NCBI RefSeq assembly: GCF_003814705.1
Contig: NZ_RKRA01000001.1
Span: forward strand, 310,001 to 374,000
Direction: 5' to 3'
Source: Georgenia muralis
GTDB lineage: Bacteria > Actinomycetota > Actinomycetes > Actinomycetales > Actinomycetaceae
DNA length: 64,000 nt
Shown here one piece after another: positions 51,689 through 60,266 of this stretch. The notes under the pieces were generated by a model. That model was not told the DNA's origin and did no database searches. It saw only the letters and a list, made by a program, of their open reading frames with translations. Made by a program: the position numbers and the translations under genes. Every line of letters begins with the position of its first letter. The first letter of the stretch is position 1.

Positions 51689-52788
51689 CGTCGCGGGACC
51701 GCCGTCCCACCGGAGCCGACCGTCTCCGCCGTCGCGGCGGTGGCGGGCCGCGCCCCCGGGGCGGCGTCCGCGGGCGCGGCGAGCGCGGTCGTGCCGTCCC
51801 GGAACCCAGCGCCGGGCCTGACATCGGTGGTGAGGAGGACCTCGGCCGGCGGCCGGTACTGCATCTCCTTGAGCCGTTCGAGGGACTCCTCGAGCAGGAC
51901 CCGGTTGGTGCGCTGGAGGTCGGCGATCACGAGCAGCGCGTAGCTGAGCAGGGCGCCGACGAGCATCGCGGTGCCGAAGATGAGGGACTGGACGTGCCCG
52001 CCGGCGTCTCCCATCAGCAGCAGGATCAGGAACCGTACGAACGGGACGAGCGCCGCGACGAGCATGATGGTGCCCAGGCCCCCGAGGACGATGTGCGGCT
52101 TGAACATGAGGTAGGAGCGGCTGATGGCGGTCCCTGACTTGAACATGTGCTGCCAGATGTTCTTGAAGAGCCGGGACTCGCGAGTCTTGGCGTTTGTCGT
52201 CACCGGCACCGAGGCGATTCGCAGGCGCTTGTTGCCGGCCTGGATGATCGTCTCCATGCAATAGCTGAACTGGGTGACGACGTTGAGCCGGATGAGCGAG
52301 GCCTTGGAGTAGGCACGGAAGCCGCTCGCGGCGTCGGGCAGGTCCGTACCCGCGGCGACGTTGACCACCTCGGAGCCGATCTTCTGCATCGCCTTCTTGA
52401 ACGGCGAGAAGTGCGTGATCTTCGCGGTCTGCCGGTCGGCGATGACGATGTCGGCCTCACCCCTCACGATGGGCTGGACGAGGTCGGTGATCCGCGCCTG
52501 CGGGTACTGGTTGTCGCCGTCGGTGTTGACGACGATGTCCGCGCCGTGCGCGAGCGCGTAGTCCACGCCGTCGCGGAAGGATCGCGCCAGGCCCATGTTC
52601 CGGGCGTGCTGGACGAAGTGCGTGACGCCGTGGGCGCGGGCGACCTCGACCGTGCGGTCGGTGGAGCCGTCGTCGATGATGAGGATCTCGACCGCGTCGA
52701 TCCCGGGGATCTCGCGCGGGATCGTCTCGAGGACCGACGGGAGGGTCTCCTCCTCGTTGAGACAGGGCACCTGGACGAAGAGCTTCAT
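51685..52788 (-). CDS. Glycosyltransferase family 2, DPM1/polyprenyl-phosphate glycosyltransferase-like
   Basis: 367 aa from the ATG at 52788 (AGGGAAG ribosome-binding site). GT2 domain of the polyprenol-phosphate type: KLFVQVPCLNEEETLPSVLE, ILIIDDGSTDRTVEVARAHG, DIVVNTDGDNQYPQARITDL and DAASGFRAYSKASLIRLNVV. Two membrane helices near residues 240-300 (VLGGLGTIMLVAALVPFVRF, LIFGTAMLVGALLSYALLVI) anchor it. These enzymes move a sugar from a nucleotide onto polyprenyl phosphate. The C-terminal 60 residues are low-complexity. Probably first in the minus-strand operon. Confidence 0.9.
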   Translation of the reverse strand: MKLFVQVPCLNEEETLPSVLETIPREIPGIDAVEILIIDDGSTDRTVEVARAHGVTHFVQHARNMGLARSFRDGVDYALAHGADIVVNTDGDNQYPQARITDLVQPIVRGEADIVIADRQTAKITHFSPFKKAMQKIGSEVVNVAAGTDLPDAASGFRAYSKASLIRLNVVTQFSYCMETIIQAGNKRLRIASVPVTTNAKTRESRLFKNIWQHMFKSGTAISRSYLMFKPHIVLGGLGTIMLVAALVPFVRFLILLLMGDAGGHVQSLIFGTAMLVGALLSYALLVIADLQRTNRVLLEESLERLKEMQYRPPAEVLLTTDVRPGAGFRDGTTALAAPADAAPGARPATAATAETVGSGGTAVPRR

Positions 52789-53006
52789 GCTTCCCTCGGA
52801 CGACGTTCCTGACCGGGTGATCCGCGGTCGTGTGACGGTGGCGCCGCGGCAGGCGCGCATCGCCACTGCGCTGACAGGGTAGCGTAACCCTGCCGTCGTC
52901 CCGGGAAGGGTCGGCCTCGTGCGCGGTCCCTCAGCCGCTGCGCCCGCCCCTCGGTCGTCGGCCTGAGGGCTGACGGATCGACCGTCGGGTCGGACGGGAG
53001 GGGCGT

Positions 53007-54401
53007 ATGGCAGGGACCGAGGCGGAGACGGCCGCGGACCGGCGGCCGGCGGAAGCGGCCCTGCCGGGCGGTCGGCCGGCGTGGCTGCCAGATCTATTGT
53101 GGTCCCTCCTCCTGGTTGTCATGGCCGTGGGCCTTACCGTGGCGGGGGTCGTCAACGGCCCGACGATCTCCGGCGTCGACGAGCACACCCATCTCGACTA
53201 CGCCTGGAAGATCGCCCAGGGCGAGCTGCCGTACGCGGGCTCCGAGCTCTCCGACTACGTCCTCGACGAGTGGGCCTGCCGCGGGCAGGACAACCTCGAG
53301 GACGCCTTGCCGAGCTGTGCGGACGCCACGAACGACGTCGTGGGCCCCGAGGCGTACCCGGGCCGCGGCGAGAACTACAACTTCTGGCACCCGCCCGGTT
53401 ACTACGCCGTGACCGCGGTCCTCGCCACCGCGATCGAGAACCTGCCACTCGGGGTGACCTTCACCACGGGCGCCCGTCTCACCGGGGCGCTCTGGCTCGC
53501 GACGGCGGTCGTGGCCATGTACCTCGTCCTGCGCCAGTGGCACGTCCGGCGATGGATGTCCGCCTCTGGTGCCGCTGTGGTCATGGGCGTGCCGAGCATC
53601 GCGCACGCCTCCTCGACGGTGAACAACGATGCACCGGCCGCCCTCATCGGCGTGGCGGCGCTCTGGATCCTCACCCGGGCGTTCCTCCACCACCGCACGG
53701 GGTGGGTGCTTCCCACAACCGTGGCCGTCCTGGCAGCCTCGGTGAAGCTGATGAGCACCGTGGCGATCCTCGTCGCCGTCGGCGTCGTCGCGCTGACCGC
53801 CGTGCCCGCTTTGCGTGAACGACGCTTCGCGGATGCCGCGCGGCGGCTCGCCGTCGCGGTGGGACCGGTGGTCGGGGTCGCACTGGTCGCCGGGGGCTGG
53901 TCGGCCCTGCAGGCAGGCCGCGGCGAGCCGGGTTGGGTCAACCCCATCAGCGGCGTCAACACGGCCGAGATCACCGGCCTGCCCTTCGACGAGTGGGCTC
54001 CGACACTGACCAGCGCTTTCGGTCTCGTCAGGGACTTCTACCTCCAACCCGCCCTCAACAGCCTGGTGCTCGGCGCCGTCGTCGCCCTTCTCGCACTCCT
54101 GCTCACGGCCTCACCCTTCGTCAACGTCGCCTTCTACGACCGCGGCAGACCCGAGCGGATGCTGGGATGGGCTGCGCTGCTCGGCGCGCTCGCCGTCCCC
54201 ATCCTCGTCCAGGGCCAGGAGCTCTTCCGCGGAGGCGAATACTTCCCCCGCGTCAGCTCGCGTTACGCGGTGACCCTCCTGCCGATGACCGTCGCCGCGA
54301 TCCTCCTCGTCGCCCAGAGCCGCCGTTTCCAGATCGCGACCGCGGTCGTCGCCGCGGGGACGTACCTCGTCGTGCTCCTCGGGTTCACGGGGCTGATCTA
54401 A
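53007..54401 (+). CDS. DUF2142-like polytopic membrane protein (GT-C type)
   Basis: 464 aa from the ATG at 53007 (GGGAGGGG ribosome-binding site). About ten membrane helices. The first extracytoplasmic loop has ISGVDEHTHLDYAWKIAQGE (Asp and Glu typical of GT-C enzymes), then NYNFWHPPGYYAVTAV and STVNNDAPAALIGVAALWIL, all characteristic of DUF2142-like, PMT-related proteins. Such proteins transfer sugars from polyprenyl-phosphate sugars. Its stop overlaps the stop of the convergent YfhO gene by 4 bp. Donor sugar may come from the GT2 at 51685. Confidence 0.8.
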   Translation: MAGTEAETAADRRPAEAALPGGRPAWLPDLLWSLLLVVMAVGLTVAGVVNGPTISGVDEHTHLDYAWKIAQGELPYAGSELSDYVLDEWACRGQDNLEDALPSCADATNDVVGPEAYPGRGENYNFWHPPGYYAVTAVLATAIENLPLGVTFTTGARLTGALWLATAVVAMYLVLRQWHVRRWMSASGAAVVMGVPSIAHASSTVNNDAPAALIGVAALWILTRAFLHHRTGWVLPTTVAVLAASVKLMSTVAILVAVGVVALTAVPALRERRFADAARRLAVAVGPVVGVALVAGGWSALQAGRGEPGWVNPISGVNTAEITGLPFDEWAPTLTSAFGLVRDFYLQPALNSLVLGAVVALLALLLTASPFVNVAFYDRGRPERMLGWAALLGALAVPILVQGQELFRGGEYFPRVSSRYAVTLLPMTVAAILLVAQSRRFQIATAVVAAGTYLVVLLGFTGLI

Positions 54402-57196
54402 TCTCGCCCCGGTGGGGCCTCAAGAATGCGCGGGGGGCGCCCACGGCGCGCCACCCACCACCAGACCACGACCAGCGCCCCGGCGGCGCCGCCCGACACC
54501 CAGGGCCCGGCCCCCCACCCGGCCGGGCGGTAGGTGAGTTCGACCACGTGGTCCCCCGCCGGCACAGCGACACCCCGCATCGCGTGGTCGGCCCGCACGA
54601 TCGGCTCGTGCGTCCCGTCCACCGTGGCGACCCAGTCGTCCTGGAAACCGTCTGCGACCACGAGCATGCCGGCACCCTCGGCAGAGACTGCCACGCGCTG
54701 ACGGTCGTCCAGGTCCTCCAGGACGCGGACGACCGCCCTCGCCCCGGAGAACGCGGCGCGGGCGTTGTCCTGCGGTGCCAGCAGCACGACGTCCGGCGGC
54801 GTGCTGGACATGAGCGCGGCACAGGTCTGCGCGGACCCGCACGCCCGGCCGCCTGACGCCCACCGGAAGCGCGGCATGGCGGTCGAGCGTTCGTAGACCT
54901 GCGCCTCGTCGGTCTCCACCAGCGTCAGGGAGTCCTCGGGCGCGACCATCACCCCCACCCAGGCGGTGCCGGACTGCGCGGGCGCCCCTCCCGCAGCGAG
55001 GACCTCGACGTCCTCGCCTCCGACGGCGCTGACCCGGACCTCGTAGGCGGAGGTCGTCGAGGCCAGCGACTCCCCCGCCACCGCAACGGTCACCGCCCCC
55101 TTCTCGCCATCGCGCACCCGCCTCTCGCCGGTCGCGAGCACCGTGCCGTCGTGGCCGACGACCTCGACCACGAGCCGCGCCGGGTCGGCGGACTCCGCGA
55201 CGTCACCCAGCGGTGCGGCCAGCTCGACGACCGCTCCGCGTAGGGGCGTTCCCGCCTCGACCGTCCGGGCGCCCGGGCTCGTCTGGAGGGTGACCACCCG
55301 TGTGTCGTCCTGCTCCCCGTCCCCATGGAAGTCGGCCTTGGGGACGACGGTGGTGTCGGCGACACCGAAACGCACCGACAGCCGGTCCAGGACGGAGCTC
55401 TCGAGGGCAGTAAGCGAGCTCAGGGAGTGGTAGGTGGGCGACGAGGCGAACATCGCGGGGTCCGCCTCGAGCAGGAGGTCGCGCCAGGACGGCGGGACGA
55501 ACGCATGCCCGGAGAGCGACCGCAGACCGTTGACCTGGCCGGCGCCGCCCCAGTAGGCGCTGTGGACCCCGACCAGGCGTTCACTCCCCAGCTCCGCCTC
55601 GAGGAACGCATCGGTGGCGGTCGGCCGGTACAGCTGCCCGGGGTCGACCCGGGGCCAGAACGCCCCGGCGAAGACTATCCCCTCGACGGCGACGAGCAGC
55701 GGCACGGCTGCGAGGGCCACGCGAGGTCGCGAGTCGACGCGTCCCGCCATCACCAGTGCCCAGATCACCGCCGTCGACGTCCCACTGATCAGGCCGAGGA
55801 TCACCCCGGGGGCGATCTGGGACTGCTCTCCCGGTCCGGGTGCGAGCACGAACGAGGCCACGGCGGCGGCGGCGAGGAGGGTCGGACCGGCGATCACACC
55901 CACCCAGGCGACCGGGCGGCGCAGTCCGGCGGAACGCGCGACGGCGTCGAACCCGGCCGCGGCGAGCATGACGAGCATCAGCCCGCCGACGGCGCGCATC
56001 CGGTGCAGGCCCGAGTTGCCCATCAGCGGCAGGGACTGCAGGACATAGTTGAGTGGCCCCCCGACGAAGGTGGCGCCCAGGGTGAGCAGCCCACCCACGA
56101 GGAAGAAGCCCCGCAGGCCGTCCAGGCGATGGGAAGCCCGTGGCAGCGTGAGGGCTGCCAGGCACAGGACGAGGGCGGCCGCACCCACGAAGGAGATGCC
56201 CTCCACGGGGATGACCGAGCCCCACCTGCCGTCCCCGCTCCGGCAGGTCCCCAGCGCCGTCGGGTAGACCGTGGTCAGGACCTCGCGGGGCGCGAAGGTC
56301 CGCGACCACAGGTCCGCACGGTGACTCAGGTCCGTGCCGGCGAGCTGTCGGGCCCACGGCACGATCTGGAACCCCACGAGCGCCACGCCGACCAGGCCTC
56401 CCCCGACCGCCAGCGTTGGGGCACGGCCCCAGCGGCGCCACGCCGACGTGCCGGAGGGCGCCGACCGCCGGTTCGCCAGCACCAGGCGAAGGACTCCGTA
56501 CGCGGCGGCGAGATATGCGGCGTGCACGACGATCGCCGGGAAGCCGCCCAGGACGAGGGCTGCCAGGACCAGTGGGAGGGGTAGCGCGGCACGGATGGTC
56601 CGGTCCTGCACGATGCGCTCGATCGCCCAGAACAGGAGGGGGAAGAACGCGGCCGTGCGTGTCTGGGGCCAGTTCGTCCACATCACCATGAAAGCGCTGG
56701 TCGAGAACATGAACCCGGCGAGCACGCCTGCCGCCGTCGACAGGCCGATGCGGCGGCCCCACAGCACCGTCCCGCCGACCGCGGCCGCGACCTCCAACAG
56801 CTTGATCCACGCGGTGAAGGAGGTGTCAGTCGCCAAGAGACTGAGGCCGAACAGCGGTGATGTCACACCTTGCATCGGTGCGGCACCGAGGATCGCACCG
56901 GCGGAGGCCTTGTTGTTCCAGAGCGGGACGAGGTCGCCCTCGGCGAGCCGCTCACGGAAGGTGATCTGCTGCGGGAGCGTCGAGTCGATCGTGTCCGAGA
57001 CGCACGTGTTCTGGACCTGCTCGACCGTGCTGTTCTCGGCCCAGGGGGCCCGGAGGTCGATGAGGTCCCCGGCGGCGAAGAGACGCAGACCGAGCAGGGC
57101 GGGACCGAGGAGGACCGCGACGAGCAGGACGGGTGCGGCCCAGGCCGTGAGGAGAGCCGGCGCCCGTGCGGCTCGGAGCCGGAGCCGCTCCGTCAC
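54398..57196 (-). CDS. YfhO-like polytopic membrane protein
   Basis: 932 aa from the GTG at 57196. A dozen or so membrane helices in the first 500 residues, with LRAPWAENSTVEQVQNTCVS just after the first helix (residues 45-70), an extracytoplasmic domain (about 510-900), and a final helix near residue 905. The tail DHVVELTYRPAGWGAGPWVS with the GSAQTCAALMSSTPPDVVLL segment fits the YfhO family. YfhO adds sugars to teichoic acids or other surface glycans in Firmicutes, and it is common in actinobacterial polysaccharide loci. Overlaps the upstream GT4 fusion by 4 bp (GTGA). Confidence 0.85.
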   Translation of the reverse strand: MTERLRLRAARAPALLTAWAAPVLLVAVLLGPALLGLRLFAAGDLIDLRAPWAENSTVEQVQNTCVSDTIDSTLPQQITFRERLAEGDLVPLWNNKASAGAILGAAPMQGVTSPLFGLSLLATDTSFTAWIKLLEVAAAVGGTVLWGRRIGLSTAAGVLAGFMFSTSAFMVMWTNWPQTRTAAFFPLLFWAIERIVQDRTIRAALPLPLVLAALVLGGFPAIVVHAAYLAAAYGVLRLVLANRRSAPSGTSAWRRWGRAPTLAVGGGLVGVALVGFQIVPWARQLAGTDLSHRADLWSRTFAPREVLTTVYPTALGTCRSGDGRWGSVIPVEGISFVGAAALVLCLAALTLPRASHRLDGLRGFFLVGGLLTLGATFVGGPLNYVLQSLPLMGNSGLHRMRAVGGLMLVMLAAAGFDAVARSAGLRRPVAWVGVIAGPTLLAAAAVASFVLAPGPGEQSQIAPGVILGLISGTSTAVIWALVMAGRVDSRPRVALAAVPLLVAVEGIVFAGAFWPRVDPGQLYRPTATDAFLEAELGSERLVGVHSAYWGGAGQVNGLRSLSGHAFVPPSWRDLLLEADPAMFASSPTYHSLSSLTALESSVLDRLSVRFGVADTTVVPKADFHGDGEQDDTRVVTLQTSPGARTVEAGTPLRGAVVELAAPLGDVAESADPARLVVEVVGHDGTVLATGERRVRDGEKGAVTVAVAGESLASTTSAYEVRVSAVGGEDVEVLAAGGAPAQSGTAWVGVMVAPEDSLTLVETDEAQVYERSTAMPRFRWASGGRACGSAQTCAALMSSTPPDVVLLAPQDNARAAFSGARAVVRVLEDLDDRQRVAVSAEGAGMLVVADGFQDDWVATVDGTHEPIVRADHAMRGVAVPAGDHVVELTYRPAGWGAGPWVSGGAAGALVVVWWWVARRGRPPRILEAPPGRD

Positions 57197-59808
57197 CGGA
57201 CGCGGTCCACGCCTCGTCGCACCGCCTGCATCGTCCTGTCCGACACCCCGCGCAGACCGTCGGCCCGGTAGACCCGGCGGGCCGACGCGAGCTTGCGCAC
57301 GAACGGGTGCCCCACCACCGAGGCCGGCACGAGCCGCCTGCCGGTGGGGAGCGCGTAGGCGTCCACGACGCTGTCCGCCGCCGAGAACGGCTCGTCGTCA
57401 GCCACCGCCTCCCAGTCCGTGGGAACGCGTGGCCCGCGGAGCCTCACCTGCTCCGCCGCCGCGAGCAGATTCTCGAGGTACACCTCCCCCTGCAGGTGCG
57501 GCGACCAGCGCAGCAGCGCGTCACGCCGAGCCTGGGTGCCGACGCGTCGCCGCAGGGCGACGTCGTCGAGCAGCTCGCCGACTGCGGCCGCCCACTCCTG
57601 CGACGACGTCGCGAGAAAGCCGGTCCGGCCGTGCTCGACCGCCTCACGGAAGGGCTCTGTGGAGGAGGCGACGACGGGTGTCTCGACCAGAGCGGCCTCG
57701 AGCCACTTGATCGCGGACTTCGCCTCGTTGAATTGGCTGTCCCCCGTCAGCGGAGCGAGACAGACGTCGACGTCGCGCAGCAGAGCGGGGAGCTGGTGCC
57801 ACGGGACGAACGGCAGCCGGCGGATGCGGGAGGCAACCGGCTCGAGCGCCGACGTCGGTACGACGTGACCGCCGAGCCAGAGCTCGACCTCGGGGTGATC
57901 CTCCATCACCTGCAGCACCGCCGGCTCCACCGCCGCCCAGTCCGCATCGTGCGTGGTGGTCCCGGAGAAGTAGCCGATGCGCAGGGGGCCCGGGGCACGC
58001 GCCCTGGTCACCTCCTGGTCGCTGACCTGTGCCAGGAGCAGTCCCACGCCGTTCGCGAAGCGGCGGGCGGGCAGCCCAGTCACGGCGGTCGCGTGCCGGC
58101 ACAGCTCGGCGGTGGAGCCGACGAACATGTCGGCGGTCTCCATGGTCGTGCGATAGCGCGCCACGCCGCGCCACCACAGCGCAACCTCGTTCTCGGGAAG
58201 GTTGGCCAGACCGTGCACCTGGTCCTTCAGCGACGGGTCGAAGATCAGGTCGTCGACGTCGTAGAGCACCGGGATCCGTCGCTCCCGCCCGCGGACGGAG
58301 TCGACGAGGCTCAGCACCTGGACGGTCGCCGGGACGCGGTAGAGAACCAGCGCGTCCACCTCCTGGACGAGGTGCGGCAGCGCCGGGTCACGGTAGTGCC
58401 GGACCTCGACGTCGAGCCCGATCATCCGGAGGGCCTCGGCGGGCAGGTGCGCCCGGTACCGCAACGGGGCCCCTTGGATGCCGACGACGAAGAGCACCTT
58501 GCGCATCAGCTGCAGCGCAGCCTCGCGGTCGATCTCCTCACCCTCCTCCGGGCGGCGCTCCGCCTCGACGGTGGTGAGCTCCCGGTAGAGCGCAACGAGA
58601 CCTTCCGCCTGCTCGGCCGTCGTCCGGACGCGTGTGACGGACCCCTGGCCCTTCATGGCGCGCGCGAGGTCGGGCTGTTCGATGAGCCCTCGCAGCGCGG
58701 CGGCCAGCGCCTCGGGATCCGCGGCTGGTACCACCAGACCGTTGCGCCCGTGGTCGACCGCCTCCTCTGGGCCGAGGGTGTCCGAGCACACCACGGCCAG
58801 TCCGGCCGTGAGCGCCTCGCGGGTGAGGATCGAGTGGGACTCGCGGGCCACCGAGGGTAGGACGAGGACATCGTGAGCGGCCATCACCGACGCCAGCTGC
58901 TCCGGCTCGAAGGGCTCGAGCGTCCGGACGGAGGTCGGCAGGTCGCGGGGCGGGCTCGCGGCCACGCCATACATGTCGAGCTGCCACCCTGCGACGTCCC
59001 TGAGCTGTCGGGTCGCCTCGGCAAGGACGTCCACACCCTTGAGAGGTTCGGCGCCCCCTGCGTACATCAGGCGAAGCGGCTCACCGGCGCCCGTCGTGGA
59101 CTTGGGATCCGTCGCACCCGCGGCGACCGACCGGTAAGAGGCACCGGCAGCACCGGTCGTCGTCCCCGGGTCGCCGGGCACGCCGTTCTCGTCCACCCTG
59201 ACCCGATCCAGCGGGACGCCGTTGGCCGCCAGGACACGCGCTGCGCTCGCCGAGGGCGCGAGCACCATGTCCGCGGCGGCGAGGTGCTCGGCGAGGACGG
59301 CGTCCCGGACCTCGAGGTGGACACGCCCCGCCGCACAGGCGCAGGTGCCGCAGCTCACAACGAGGGAGCACGGCTGGAGCTCGGCGCTGACGAGGAACTG
59401 GCGCGCGCAGAACCACCAGAAGTCGTGCATCGTCACCACCACCTTGGCGCCGGCGTCCCGGGCCGCGGTCACCAGCGACCCGCCTAGGGTCTGGAGGGAG
59501 TGGAAGTGCACGACGTCCGGCCGTACGTCCTCGAGCCAACGAGCGAAGTCCTCGGCGACCTCGGGGTTGAGATAGTTGAGCGGGTCGTTCCACGCCGTCC
59601 ACGGCGTCGTGACGATCCACCGGACGTCCACGTCGCCGTCCGTCGTGGTCCACGTCTCGAGCGGCCTGCGTTCCTCGTCGAGATAACCGGCGTATACGAG
59701 GCTCTCGTGTCCCGCTGCCGCGACGGCTCGCGCGATGCGCTGCGGCACCAGCGTTCCCCCGCTGACGAAGTTCGGAGGAAAGTGGGCCGAGACCTGGACG
59801 ACGCGCAT
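57193..59808 (-). CDS. Tandem GT4 fusion glycosyltransferase
   Basis: 871 aa from the ATG at 59808. Residues 1-400 are one GT4 unit: VVQVSAHFPPNFVSGGTLVP, DVVHFHSLQTLGGSLVTAAR, a Cys-rich CGTCACAAG near residue 165, and SHSILTREALTAGLAVVCSD. A second complete unit starts near residue 435: MRKVLFVVGIQGAPLRYRAH, IPVLYDVDDLIFDPSLKDQV, LRIGYFSGTTTHDADWAAVE and SAIKWLEAALVETPVVASST. Two catalytic domains in one polypeptide suggest that two consecutive sugars are added, or that one is regulatory. Coupled to the YfhO-like gene. Confidence 0.9.
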   Translation of the reverse strand: MRVVQVSAHFPPNFVSGGTLVPQRIARAVAAAGHESLVYAGYLDEERRPLETWTTTDGDVDVRWIVTTPWTAWNDPLNYLNPEVAEDFARWLEDVRPDVVHFHSLQTLGGSLVTAARDAGAKVVVTMHDFWWFCARQFLVSAELQPCSLVVSCGTCACAAGRVHLEVRDAVLAEHLAAADMVLAPSASAARVLAANGVPLDRVRVDENGVPGDPGTTTGAAGASYRSVAAGATDPKSTTGAGEPLRLMYAGGAEPLKGVDVLAEATRQLRDVAGWQLDMYGVAASPPRDLPTSVRTLEPFEPEQLASVMAAHDVLVLPSVARESHSILTREALTAGLAVVCSDTLGPEEAVDHGRNGLVVPAADPEALAAALRGLIEQPDLARAMKGQGSVTRVRTTAEQAEGLVALYRELTTVEAERRPEEGEEIDREAALQLMRKVLFVVGIQGAPLRYRAHLPAEALRMIGLDVEVRHYRDPALPHLVQEVDALVLYRVPATVQVLSLVDSVRGRERRIPVLYDVDDLIFDPSLKDQVHGLANLPENEVALWWRGVARYRTTMETADMFVGSTAELCRHATAVTGLPARRFANGVGLLLAQVSDQEVTRARAPGPLRIGYFSGTTTHDADWAAVEPAVLQVMEDHPEVELWLGGHVVPTSALEPVASRIRRLPFVPWHQLPALLRDVDVCLAPLTGDSQFNEAKSAIKWLEAALVETPVVASSTEPFREAVEHGRTGFLATSSQEWAAAVGELLDDVALRRRVGTQARRDALLRWSPHLQGEVYLENLLAAAEQVRLRGPRVPTDWEAVADDEPFSAADSVVDAYALPTGRRLVPASVVGHPFVRKLASARRVYRADGLRGVSDRTMQAVRRGVDRVR

Positions 59809-59867
59809 GGCTCACATGCTAGGTGCCGGGGCGGGCTACGCCCGTGCGGTGCTCTACGTTAGGGACC

Positions 59868-60266
59868 ATGCGGAACGACGAGACCGACGACGCCGTCTTC
59901 TGGATGCGTACCCTGGTCCAGGGCGACCGCGCACTGCACGACTCCCTGGCGACCACGGCCGCCGCCGTCGAGCTCGACGGCCTGCGGGCCCGGTGCGCGT
60001 CGCTGAGCGCCGCGCTGCTCCAGGCGCGGACCGCGCTGGACATCCGGCGCGAGATGGTCGCCGAGCAGTCCGCGGCTCTAGCCGAGCGGGACGCGCGGAT
60101 CGAGGAGCTGCTCACCGAGGTCTCCGCAGCCAGGACAGAGGCCCAGGAGTGCCGGGCCACCGTGACGGAGATCGTCGGTTCGCGCCGGTGGCGAGCCGGC
60201 GACGCGCTCGCGACGGTGGTCCGCGCCCCGCGCACGCTCCTCGTTCGCCGGCGGGGCTCTGCATGA
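59868..60266 (+). CDS. Small coiled-coil protein ahead of GT2
   Basis: 132 aa from the ATG at 59868 (AGGGACC just upstream). Long amphipathic helix with heptad spacing at residues 25-95 (LVQGDRALHDSLATTAAAVE, then AALAERDARIEELLTEVSAA), followed by a short VTEIVGSRRWRAGDALATVV tail. The same coiled-coil-plus-SRRWR arrangement is usually the C-terminus of actinobacterial glycosyltransferases. Here it is encoded separately and coupled to the following GT2 by ATGA. Probably a partner or accessory domain of that enzyme. Confidence 0.75.
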   Translation: MRNDETDDAVFWMRTLVQGDRALHDSLATTAAAVELDGLRARCASLSAALLQARTALDIRREMVAEQSAALAERDARIEELLTEVSAARTEAQECRATVTEIVGSRRWRAGDALATVVRAPRTLLVRRRGSA

